Of a stretch of 55,103 bases of DNA, positions 8,686 to 15,568 are shown one piece after another (the stretch's first letter is position 1; every line of letters begins with the position of its first letter). The translations under genes were made by a program, and so were the position numbers. Under the pieces are notes generated by a model. That model was not told the DNA's origin. It saw only the letters and a program-made list of their open reading frames with translations, and did not search any database. Origin of the DNA: Candidatus Levybacteria bacterium RIFCSPLOWO2_12_FULL_39_17. GTDB taxonomy: Bacteria > Patescibacteriota > Microgenomatia > Levybacterales > GWA1-39-11. The stretch is from assembly GCA_001782675.1 (NCBI GenBank), contig MFPJ01000043.1:1-55103 (forward strand), in the 5' to 3' direction.

Positions 8686-9760
8686 TTTCCAGAGGCTTGC
8701 TTTTTTTATAATCAAATTTAATTGATGAAATTATCCCAAGCATTATAAAGGAGGTCAAGAGTGAGCTTCCTCCATATGAGACAAAAGGTAATGTCACGCC
8801 CACTATTGGAACAATCCCGATATTCATCCCAATATTTAAAAAAATATGTGTCATAAATAGAAAATAAAAACCCATCAAAACTAAATTAGGAAATACCTCA
8901 TGCGCATTCCGACTTATTTTGTATATCCTGGTTAAAAGGAAAATAAAAAGGCCCATGAGGAATATTGCCCCAACAAAACCAATGCTTTCGGATATTGATG
9001 CAAATATGAAATCCGTATGTCTTTCCGGCAAGAATTTTAAAATAGACTGAGTGGCTTCTCCGAATCCTTTACCAAACCAGCCACCACTACCAATTGAAAT
9101 CAGTGACTGAATAACATTATAAGAAGAACCGAAGGGATCACGAGTTGGGTCTATGAATGTTAATATCCTTTCTTTTTGGTAATCATGAAGAAAAGTAAAG
9201 AAGACAGGAAACGGAAGGATTAATACAAACGCCAAGCCGATAAAATAAAAAAAAGGGAAACCAAACACAAGGAGCATCAGTATGGTTGTAAAGAAATAGA
9301 TCATTGCATTGCCTAAATCGGGCTGTCTTAAGATAAGAAAAAAAAATGGAGCCATTAAAGCTAATGCTTTTAAAAATTTAGACAGGCTTCTTGATTCATT
9401 CGTTGTCAGATACTGAGCAAGAAAAATAATAAAAAAAGGTTTTATGATTTCTGAAAATTGGACCCTGATGCCAAAAAGATCTATCCACCTGACTGCGCCT
9501 CTTGCTTCTATTCCTAATAAGAAAAGTGTTAGAAGCAGAAATATCATAAGAAAGTATAGTTGCTTAGAGAATAATCTAAAAAGTTTATAATCGATGTTCA
9601 AAAAAATAAGATAAGCAATAAATGATAAGAACAAAAATATTAACTGCTGTTTGAACAATAGAAAATCTATTGAATAAAACGACGCAAGACCTATTGTAAC
9701 CATAAGGAAAGCCGGAAGTAGAATTGGAAAGTCCAGACGATTAAGGGAAAATTTATGCAT
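8678..9760 (-). CDS. rodA: Rod-shape SEDS glycosyltransferase RodA
   Basis: 360 residues with about ten membrane segments. SEDS family features include RGAVRWIDLFG, the cytoplasmic-side KERILTFIDPTRDPFGSSYN, GSGGWFGKGFGEATQ and LPERHTDFIFA, and PFVSYGGSS near the end. RodA polymerises lipid II during elongation together with a class B PBP. It is separate from ftsW in the dcw cluster, so the cell has both elongation and division SEDS proteins. The start overlaps the ileS 3' end by 8 bases. Confidence 0.9.
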   Translation of the reverse strand: MHKFSLNRLDFPILLPAFLMVTIGLASFYSIDFLLFKQQLIFLFLSFIAYLIFLNIDYKLFRLFSKQLYFLMIFLLLTLFLLGIEARGAVRWIDLFGIRVQFSEIIKPFFIIFLAQYLTTNESRSLSKFLKALALMAPFFFLILRQPDLGNAMIYFFTTILMLLVFGFPFFYFIGLAFVLILPFPVFFTFLHDYQKERILTFIDPTRDPFGSSYNVIQSLISIGSGGWFGKGFGEATQSILKFLPERHTDFIFASISESIGFVGAIFLMGLFIFLLTRIYKISRNAHEVFPNLVLMGFYFLFMTHIFLNIGMNIGIVPIVGVTLPFVSYGGSSLLTSFIMLGIISSIKFDYKKSKPLEIV

Positions 9761-12641
9761 TTTTCCTGATTACTTGGAACTTGTCAGATCTAATCAAATT
9801 ATCAACCAAAGCTTTTCTCTTTATGTCTTCTTCGAATTTTCCCGGCCAGAAAGGCAATTGAACATCAACTTTTTCATTTAACTTTGTGCCCAAAGTCTTT
9901 CTTTCGGCCTGAATTTGCCTTATTATTTCCCTTGCCTCCCCCGCTTCAATATCAAGATTTTTCTCCGTTGTGTCTCCTTTCACTTTATAATCTTGAGCAT
10001 TTCCGCTAAAACTTAATTCATAAACATTAACCTCATCAAGAACTATTCTTAGAACTTCCCTCTCTACTTCTTCTGGCCCCTTATATTCAAGCTTTCTTAT
10101 GGGAATACGAACCCTAATTCCTGATCTTTTTCGAAAGGATAAGACTTGCGAAGAAAGATTTATAGCGCTTAGCATCTCTACTTCAAGTTTCTCGTTAATT
10201 AATTCCTCATTTGCGGTAGGCCAATTCTCAAGATGAACAGATTCTCCATTCGTCAAATTTCTGTAAATCTCCTCAGAAAGAAATGGCGTGATCGGAGCAA
10301 GAAGCTTAGACAATGCAGCTAAAACTTCATAAGAAGTACTGTAAAAAGTCAATTTGTCATCTCCATTCGCTGTTGATCCAACTCTGTCTCTTGATCTTCT
10401 TATGTACCATGTTGATAACCTGTCTATAAATATTTGGAGTTTATTGATAGCAGAAACAGTATCGTAATTTTCCAAATCTGAGGTAACATTTTTTATTAGA
10501 TTATTTAGAAGAGAGATTATCCATTTATCCAAAACATTATTTGAAATTTGAAATTTGCCCGCCCCGCTTCGCTTGGCGAGGCCGGGGAAATTTGAAATTT
10601 GAAATTTATCAATACTTGCGTAGCTTACAAAAAAATTATAAACATTCCATAAAATCAACATCATCCCTTTTACTTGATTTCTGTATTGTTCCTCTGAAAT
10701 CAAAATATCTTCTCCGTTCATCACGGAACTGCCCATAAGGTAGAGCCTTAGAGCATCTCCCCCATAAGTTTCGAGCATTAGTTTTGGATCGGGATAGTTC
10801 CCATAATTTTTGCTCATTTTTCTCCCATCGGTACCCAAAATCACTCCTTCCACAGTCACATTTTTAAATGCGGGAGATTTGTAAATTGCTGCGCCAATAA
10901 CATGGAGTACATAAAACCAAGCTCTTATCTGGCCGGTATATTCCGCTATAAAATCAGGTGGAAAAAAATCAGATAATTTTTCTCCTTTATTGAATGGGAA
11001 ATGGCGTTCGGCAAAAGAAGCCGACCCCGCCTCTATCCAGCTGTCTAAAACCTCAGGTGTTCTCTTTGCATCCTTACCGCATTTTTTACATTTAACGATG
11101 ACTTCGTCTATTTCCGGTTTGTGGAGTTCGGGGATTTTTTGTCCACTTGCCTCCTCAAGTTCCGAAATGGATCCTGGGACAAACCTTTCTCCGCATTCAC
11201 ATTCCCAGACTGGAACGGGGGATCCCCAATACCTGTTCCTTGAAATATTCCAGTCGGGTGCATTCTCAAGGCTTTTAAGAAACCTCCCGTACTTAAAATG
11301 TTTCGGAAACCAATTAATCTCCTCATTTGTTTGCTTCATTAGAGGTTTTAAGTCTTGAACATTAACGTACCATGCATCAATTGGAGCATAATAAAGTCTC
11401 GCGTGGCATCTCCAGCAAAGGGGAACGCTATGGGACAGTTCCTCGTTTTTATAGATTAAGCCTCGGGAGAAAAGGTCTTCGTTTACCGATTTATTTGCTT
11501 TAAGATAATACATTCCTCCAAATTTAGGAACATCCGGTTTTATAACCCCCTCTTCATCAATATGCATTTCTATATGTATCTTTTGCTCCCGCATTACTTT
11601 CAAGTCTTCTTCCCCATACGCGGCAATCGTAACAACCCCTGTGCCTTCATCGGCAGTCACAAAGTCACCACCTATAATTTCAAACGCTTTCTCTCCGGGT
11701 TCTATCGGGTAATAATCATAATGCGGGACAAACTTTTTACCCACTAGCTCTTTTCCCTTTAATTCTTCTATGATCCCATAAGGCTCTTTGACCATTGATT
11801 CAAGAGTGGATTTTGCGAGTATATAATATTCGTCACGCACTTTTATTTTAACGTAGGCAAGTTTTGGATTTACTGCCAATGCGGGAGTCGCAATTTTATT
11901 CCAGGGGGTTGTTGACCATGCCAAAATAAATGTTTTTCCTTCTCCCTCAATCTGGTATTTGTATGTCGTAGCCGAATCCGCAATTTCTTTGTAGTTCTCA
12001 GGATCCATTGCTACTTCAAAATTTGAGATTGGAGTCGCGCAGTGAGGGCAATACAAAGTAACTCTCAGGCCTTTATACACATAACCCTTATCATACATTT
12101 GCTTAAAAACCCACATTACAGACTCCATATAGTCGATATTCCAGGTTTTATAAGCATTTTTAAAATCTACCCAACGGCCAATATGGTCCACATACCACTC
12201 CCATTCACCCGATATCTCATTAACATATTTTTTACATTCTTCAATAAATTTCTTGACACCAACTTTTTTCTCAATCTCTTTCTTGCTCTTTATTTCCAGT
12301 TTCAGCTCAACTTTATTTTCTATTGGTAAACCATGGCCGTCCCATCCCCAAACGCGTCGAACTCTGTACCCCTTCATTGTCCAGTAACGACAAAAAAGAT
12401 CTTTGTGGATACTCCCCAAGAGATGCCCGTAATGAGGCATACCGGTTACAAAGGGTGGCCCATCAAGAAATGTCCACTTTTTTTCGGTAGGACGGGATTC
12501 TATGGATTTTTCAAAAATTTTATTTTTTTTCCAGTATTCGAGAATCTCTTGTTCCAGTTTTGGAAAATCAACCTTTGGAGAAACGGGTTTAAATCCCGCA
12601 CCATTTTTAAATTTTACTTGCAAGTCTTTATCATTAGGCAT
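9753..12641 (-). CDS. ileS: Isoleucyl-tRNA synthetase, eukaryote-like type
   Basis: 962 residues, class Ia synthetase. The HIGH signature is PHYGH (69-73) and the second signature is RKMSKNYGNYPDP, followed by YGGDALRLYLMGS. The editing CP1 domain lies between them (TTPWNKIATPALAV). The wording of WVDFKNAYKTWNIDYMESVMW and the KMSKN loop resemble the eukaryote-type (mupirocin-insensitive) branch. CxxC pairs occur in the central region (PLCWRCHA, KCKKCG). Residues about 678-699 (FQISN..SGAGKFQISN) come from an inserted palindrome flanked by heptad repeats, between the catalytic core and the anticodon-binding domain. The gene overlaps rodA by 8 bases. Confidence 0.97.
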   Translation of the reverse strand: MPNDKDLQVKFKNGAGFKPVSPKVDFPKLEQEILEYWKKNKIFEKSIESRPTEKKWTFLDGPPFVTGMPHYGHLLGSIHKDLFCRYWTMKGYRVRRVWGWDGHGLPIENKVELKLEIKSKKEIEKKVGVKKFIEECKKYVNEISGEWEWYVDHIGRWVDFKNAYKTWNIDYMESVMWVFKQMYDKGYVYKGLRVTLYCPHCATPISNFEVAMDPENYKEIADSATTYKYQIEGEGKTFILAWSTTPWNKIATPALAVNPKLAYVKIKVRDEYYILAKSTLESMVKEPYGIIEELKGKELVGKKFVPHYDYYPIEPGEKAFEIIGGDFVTADEGTGVVTIAAYGEEDLKVMREQKIHIEMHIDEEGVIKPDVPKFGGMYYLKANKSVNEDLFSRGLIYKNEELSHSVPLCWRCHARLYYAPIDAWYVNVQDLKPLMKQTNEEINWFPKHFKYGRFLKSLENAPDWNISRNRYWGSPVPVWECECGERFVPGSISELEEASGQKIPELHKPEIDEVIVKCKKCGKDAKRTPEVLDSWIEAGSASFAERHFPFNKGEKLSDFFPPDFIAEYTGQIRAWFYVLHVIGAAIYKSPAFKNVTVEGVILGTDGRKMSKNYGNYPDPKLMLETYGGDALRLYLMGSSVMNGEDILISEEQYRNQVKGMMLILWNVYNFFVSYASIDKFQISNFPGLAKRSGAGKFQISNNVLDKWIISLLNNLIKNVTSDLENYDTVSAINKLQIFIDRLSTWYIRRSRDRVGSTANGDDKLTFYSTSYEVLAALSKLLAPITPFLSEEIYRNLTNGESVHLENWPTANEELINEKLEVEMLSAINLSSQVLSFRKRSGIRVRIPIRKLEYKGPEEVEREVLRIVLDEVNVYELSFSGNAQDYKVKGDTTEKNLDIEAGEAREIIRQIQAERKTLGTKLNEKVDVQLPFWPGKFEEDIKRKALVDNLIRSDKFQVIRKNA
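10544..10607. repeat. Palindromic insertion flanked by AAATTTG heptads, in frame within ileS
   Basis: Two AAATTTG units, a 30-base GC-rich imperfect palindrome (CCCCGCTTCGC..GCGAGGCCGGGG) and three more AAATTTG/A units make a 64-base block of very different composition from the surrounding gene. The 30-base core keeps the frame. It encodes a short Gly/Ala/Lys-rich loop flanked by FQISN on both sides. Confidence 0.85.
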
Positions 12642-12847
12642 ATTTTATTAAACCCCGCACGAAAATGGTACGGAATAAATCTATTATAGTTCAAATAGCC
12701 TCCGCCTTCAAGAAATTGTCCCGGCCGATACCATCAAGAGAACTCTCCTTACATACCAACTTTACGCGATAGCAATTGTTTGGTGTGTCTAGGCTTGTAT
12801 CGTAACTTTTCAACCTAGAATACTCCAAAACAGTGTATAATTAGATT
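12642..12847. other. Divergent intergenic region between ileS and the rnfD-like gene
   Basis: About 206 bases without a gene. I found no T-box sequence or other riboswitch on the ileS side. Near the right end an inverted repeat TCTAGG (12788-12793) / CCTAGA (12814-12819) sits just before the -10 box of the rnfD-like gene and could be an operator; this is a weak call. Confidence 0.4.
12836..12841 (+). promoter_or_regulatory. -10 box TATAAT directly before the rnfD-like gene
   Basis: A perfect TATAAT ends six bases before the ATG at 12848, so transcription should begin at or next to the start codon. No good -35 is visible at the proper distance. Confidence 0.45.
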
Positions 12848-13627
12848 ATGATTGAGAGATTAAAATTGCCGAAAGTTCAAATGACCCTTGCTCTTATTTT
12901 AATATTCTTGTCTGCGTTTCGACAGCTTCCATTTGAACAATATATATATGCATTGCTTGTTTCAACCATATCTTGCCTATCTTTTGATCTCCTAATCTCT
13001 TATATAAGAATAAAAAAACTTTTTATCCCCCATGCTGCGATGGTAACTGGCATGATAATAGCTCTCATTGTCAATCCAAATCTTGTTTGGTACCAAATAG
13101 CTTTTGTTTGTTTCATTGCTATGGCTTTAAAAAATTATATTCGCATATCAAACAGGCATATTCTCAATCCCGCCGCTTCGGGACTTCTTATCGGAGGATT
13201 AATTTTTAATACGAATGTATCATGGTGGGGGGCTTCCTTCCAAAACCTAAACAATATTAATTTGCAAACACTCCTTCCTTTTATTATTCTTCTTTCTCCT
13301 CTTTATGTAAGTGCTTTCAGAATGAGAAGATATTTTGGTATTTTGTCATTTCTTTTAACCTATTTTATATTTTTATTTTTACGAGGAACTGATTTTGGTT
13401 TTGCCTTAAAGTCGACACTGGATCCAACAATAATATTTTTTTCGTCAGTGATGCTCCCTGAGCCAATGACTTCCCCAGCTGATAAAAAATTGCAGATTTT
13501 CTATGGAATTTTTGTCGCCGTTGCTTCTTTTATTGTTTCTCTTCGATTTTTATCGAATGCAATATCTTTTCCCGACCCCCTTATTACGGCTTTACTGTTG
13601 GGTAATTTAATTTTCTTTAAAAAGTAA
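12848..13627 (+). CDS. RnfD/NqrB-like membrane protein, orphan
   Basis: 259 residues, almost all hydrophobic, with seven or eight membrane segments. The order of motifs IPHAAMVTGMIIALIVNP, RHILNPAASGLLIGG, SWWG and LPEPMTSPADK fits the NQR2/RnfD/RnfE family. In RnfD/NqrB these surround a covalently bound FMN and the membrane electron path. No other rnf or nqr subunit is nearby, so it cannot form the usual ion-pumping complex from this locus. It may serve as a stand-alone flavin redox or transport protein, which is inference. The ATG lies six bases after a TATAAT box. The DUF4258 gene follows after 1 base. Confidence 0.75.
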   Translation: MIERLKLPKVQMTLALILIFLSAFRQLPFEQYIYALLVSTISCLSFDLLISYIRIKKLFIPHAAMVTGMIIALIVNPNLVWYQIAFVCFIAMALKNYIRISNRHILNPAASGLLIGGLIFNTNVSWWGASFQNLNNINLQTLLPFIILLSPLYVSAFRMRRYFGILSFLLTYFIFLFLRGTDFGFALKSTLDPTIIFFSSVMLPEPMTSPADKKLQIFYGIFVAVASFIVSLRFLSNAISFPDPLITALLLGNLIFFKK

Positions 13628-13628
13628 G

Positions 13629-13967
13629 ATGCAATATTTCGACTTAATTTTTACATTGCATGCTCAAGATCAACTTCGAAACCGCGGCATAAAAATTTCT
13701 GAGGCTTGGGAGACATTTAAGCACCCACTTCGAACACAAAAGGGGAAATATGGAGGATTGGAATTCGAGCGTGAATTCGATAACTATAAAATTACAGTTG
13801 TTGCGATCCAAAATAATAAAAACGAATGGATAGTAAAATCGGTCTGGAGAAACCCTCCTTTACTAGGAACTGCCGATGCCAAACAAAAAGAATCTTGGAA
13901 AAAATACAATAAATCAGGCCTCTGGGGTAAAATCTGGATAACAATCAAACAGCAGATCGGCTTTTAG
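13629..13967 (+). CDS. DUF4258-like small protein
   Basis: 112 residues. The N-terminal half reads FTLHAQDQLRNRGI..EAWETFKHP, then EREFDNYKITVVA and EWIVKSVWR. This pattern, an HA..R..RGI start with later beta strands ending in a basic VKSVWR-type strand, matches DUF4258 proteins, which resemble BrnT/RelE-like folds. The C-terminus (GLWGKIWITIKQQIG) is amphipathic. No antitoxin-like partner is seen. It is probably cotranscribed with the rnfD-like gene. Its stop codon overlaps the 30-base ftsZ-like remnant on the opposite strand. Function is unknown. Confidence 0.6.
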   Translation: MQYFDLIFTLHAQDQLRNRGIKISEAWETFKHPLRTQKGKYGGLEFEREFDNYKITVVAIQNNKNEWIVKSVWRNPPLLGTADAKQKESWKKYNKSGLWGKIWITIKQQIGF

Positions 13968-13993
13968 TTTTTCTGCCTTAAGAATGCGGGGAT
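13964..13993 (-). pseudogene. Detached copy of the ftsZ 3' end (IPAFLRQKN + stop)
   Basis: On the minus strand these 30 bases read ATC CCC GCA TTC TTA AGG.. and encode IPAFLRQKN followed by TAA, exactly the C-terminal peptide of the intact FtsZ at 15569. The two copies differ at five codons, all synonymous (TTT/TTC, CTA/TTA, AGA/AGG, AAG/AAA, AAT/AAC). The upstream frame continues for about 12 codons without FtsZ similarity, then meets TAG, and no start codon is present. It is therefore a remnant rather than a gene. The likely origins are the displaced end of ftsZ after an integration event, or the tail of a lost second ftsZ. Confidence 0.75.
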
Positions 13994-14119
13994 TTTTAAG
14001 ACACGAACTCTTCTCGAAGCTATTTTCCCCTAAACAACCTAAATAATATTTCCGCCTATTTAAGTCTAAAGAAGAATTTAACAGGAAGTGATTATGAAGT
14101 CAAGGGTTTAAAAGAGGTC

Positions 14120-14764
14120 TTACAGTTTAGCGTTTTCATCTCCAAATACTACCTGATTTCTTCTATTCGCCCATAAATAAGCGGCAGCGTCTCTTTGATT
14201 AAATGTAGCATTAGATGAAAGCATAAAGAAAAAATTCTTCATCATTGCTTCCTGAGATCTCTTATATGCTTCACATGCAGTGTTTCCTTTAATAACAGAT
14301 ATAGCAATCAAATTAGACGGTTCTAAAAACAATTTCGCAACCTCATCTGTCAAAGGATGGTTTAATTTTAAAGGATTTCTCCCCAATATATAACTTTTTC
14401 GATAGCCTATAAAAGTTGCGGAGTGCTTCTTAGAAACCAACTCGCCAAGCACTCTTGCTGCATCGCAGCTTCTGGCATATATTATCTTATTTGCGAGTAG
14501 ATATTCGTTCAATCCAACTTTTACTAAAGTTTCATCATCATACCCAGTAATCTCAAGTTCACTCCCATGACCATTGATAAACACAAACGCAGGCTGATGT
14601 TTTTCGATGTAGCTTTTAAAATTTGCTGCTGTGGCTTTTCTTCCTCTTAAATCAAGTGTTTTTCCTTTTGTGCTTGATAATTTAACCACGTCCTCTGTCC
14701 ATAAACATAAGTAGTTTGTTGCCAAGTCATGATTAGGTCTTGTAATGAGAATGCAGTTATTCAT
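14120..14764 (-). CDS. Caspase/CHAT-like cysteine protease (clan CD)
   Basis: 214 residues, soluble. The catalytic dyad pattern of clan CD peptidases is visible: a strand ending FVFINGHGS (His dyad member) and a later strand with YARSCDAARVLGE (Cys). These are followed by the strand FIGYRKSY, as in CHAT, gingipain and caspase folds. The C-terminus ends in LWANRRNQVVFGDENAKL. Cleavage of a protein substrate is inferred; none is known. The gene begins 2 bases after the 82-residue gene, with TAGGA overlapping that stop. Clan CD proteases in bacteria often act in defence or regulated cell death, but nothing here proves that. It is the third gene of a compact three-gene operon. Confidence 0.75.
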   Translation of the reverse strand: MNNCILITRPNHDLATNYLCLWTEDVVKLSSTKGKTLDLRGRKATAANFKSYIEKHQPAFVFINGHGSELEITGYDDETLVKVGLNEYLLANKIIYARSCDAARVLGELVSKKHSATFIGYRKSYILGRNPLKLNHPLTDEVAKLFLEPSNLIAISVIKGNTACEAYKRSQEAMMKNFFFMLSSNATFNQRDAAAYLWANRRNQVVFGDENAKL

Positions 14765-14766
14765 TC

Positions 14767-15015
14767 CTACGCTTCTTGGTAGATTGCTCCCGTTGCCATA
14801 TCTCTTAAATATTCTATTTGTACCTCTATTATCTCCTTACCTAAGTCATTTATTTCCTCAACGCTTTTAAGCATTTCTTCTTTTGTATACTCTGTAGAAC
14901 CAATAGATATAGTCAAATCATCCGAAGATGCTTTCAGTCTAGCCAATACTAACTTTTGCATTTCTCTCAAAATGTCCTTATCTATGTTGTTAAAATCTAT
15001 ATTGTTGGTATTCAT
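14767..15015 (-). CDS. Small acidic helical protein, caspase-like operon gene 2
   Basis: 82 residues, no membrane segment. The middle (TISIGSTEYTKEEMLKSVEEI) and the end (EIIEVQIEYLRDMATGAIY) suggest a helical protein with a long amphipathic helix. I do not recognise a named domain. Its ATG overlaps the stop of the 61-residue gene as ATGA, and the protease gene follows 2 bases after its stop. The tight coupling suggests it is a partner, activator or substrate of the protease, by context only. Confidence 0.7.
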   Translation of the reverse strand: MNTNNIDFNNIDKDILREMQKLVLARLKASSDDLTISIGSTEYTKEEMLKSVEEINDLGKEIIEVQIEYLRDMATGAIYQEA

Positions 15016-15197
15016 TTTAGTATTCCTAACCTAACTAGCTTTTCTAAAATTTCTTTTCCTTTTTCTGTGTTGTTAGCAATTTCTATTTTTGCTGCATTCC
15101 AAGTTAGCTCTTCTTCACCCAAAACTACTATAATTTCATTGCGTTGATTAAGGGGTAAATTTGCGTAAATCTTTAAAAATTGACTATTTCTATCCAT
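15012..15197 (-). CDS. Small protein, caspase-like operon gene 1
   Basis: 61 residues, no membrane segment or signal. The core LNQRNEIIVVLGEEELTWNAAKIEI followed by a KGKEILEKLVRLGIL helix suggests a beta hairpin plus helix. I do not recognise a family. It is the first gene of the operon, with a strong promoter about 18 bases upstream and a leader of roughly 10 bases. It overlaps gene 2 by 4 bases. Confidence 0.65.
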   Translation of the reverse strand: MDRNSQFLKIYANLPLNQRNEIIVVLGEEELTWNAAKIEIANNTEKGKEILEKLVRLGILK

Positions 15198-15214
15198 AAT
15201 CGGACAGCTTCGGA

Positions 15215-15243
15215 ATTATATACATTAAAGTAAACAATTACAA
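15215..15243 (-). promoter_or_regulatory. Promoter TTGTAA-N17-TATAAT of the caspase-like operon
   Basis: On the minus strand TTGTAA (15243-15238) is followed after 17 bases by a perfect TATAAT (15220-15215). The predicted start is about 15208, giving a leader of about 10 bases before the ATG at 15197. The operon is thus expressed independently of the dcw cluster. Confidence 0.65.
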
Positions 15244-15329
15244 CCTATTAATAGCATAGCACAGAATACAAATGTTCAGTCAAGAGTTAATATAAAACAC
15301 TTAAGTAAGACCCCTGTAATAAATTGATT

Positions 15330-15360
15330 TATGTCGCACAAGTTCAAAAATTGCGACATA
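15330..15360. repeat. Perfect inverted repeat TATGTCGCA / TGCGACATA
   Basis: Nine-base arms separated by 13 bases. There is no T-run on either side, so it is not a standard terminator. It may be an operator, a recombination site or an RNA hairpin. Confidence 0.6.
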
Positions 15361-15389
15361 GATTTGAAGCTAAATCATCGAACATAATA

Positions 15390-15419
15390 TTGTCTCATGC
15401 GTAAATGATCTACTATAAG
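15390..15419 (+). promoter_or_regulatory. Promoter-like TTGTCT-N18-TATAAG facing ftsZ
   Basis: TTGTCT (15390-15395) and TATAAG (15414-15419) are 18 bases apart. A transcript from about 15426 would carry the hairpin at 15428-15454 and run antisense toward the ftsZ 3' end. No plus-strand gene follows. Confidence 0.3.
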
Positions 15420-15427
15420 ATAGAAAA

Positions 15428-15454
15428 TGGGGACTAGAATTGCTCTAATCCCCA
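15428..15454. other. Strong hairpin TGGGGACTAGA / TCTAATCCCCA
   Basis: Eleven-base arms with a single mismatch enclose a five-base loop. Read on the minus strand the hairpin is followed by TTTTCT, so it could be a second terminator after ftsZ. On the plus strand it starts the possible transcript from 15426. Confidence 0.5.
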
Positions 15455-15521
15455 CTCTAAAACCACAAGCCGTTTCCCTGTTTGGTTTCTTACAGTTTTA
15501 AGCTATGATTTTGTAGACATG

Positions 15522-15542
15522 AAAAAAGCACCTTCCGGTGCT
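15522..15542 (-). terminator. Intrinsic terminator after ftsZ
   Basis: On the minus strand AGCACC-GGAA-GGTGCT is followed by a run of T, 27 bases after the ftsZ stop. It closes the long dcw transcript. Confidence 0.85.
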
Positions 15543-15568
15543 CTAGTAGAAAATTGAAGTTCTAAGAC

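Larger units (their letters stand above)
15198..15568. other. Intergenic region between the caspase-like operon and ftsZ
   Basis: 371 bases without a convincing gene. In order it holds the minus-strand promoter of the caspase-like operon, a perfect 9-base inverted repeat (15330-15360), a plus-strand promoter-like pair (15390-15419), a strong hairpin (15428-15454) and the minus-strand terminator after ftsZ (15522-15542). Confidence 0.7.

Noticed and set aside
12642-12847. T-box riboswitch before ileS
   Set aside because: The AGGGTGGNACCGCG-type antiterminator sequence is absent on the minus strand.
15428-15470. CRISPR-repeat-like sequence: the minus strand reads GTTTTAGAG followed by a palindrome
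   Set aside because: Only one copy, with no spacers, second repeat or cas gene in the window; it is better read as a hairpin near the ftsZ terminator.
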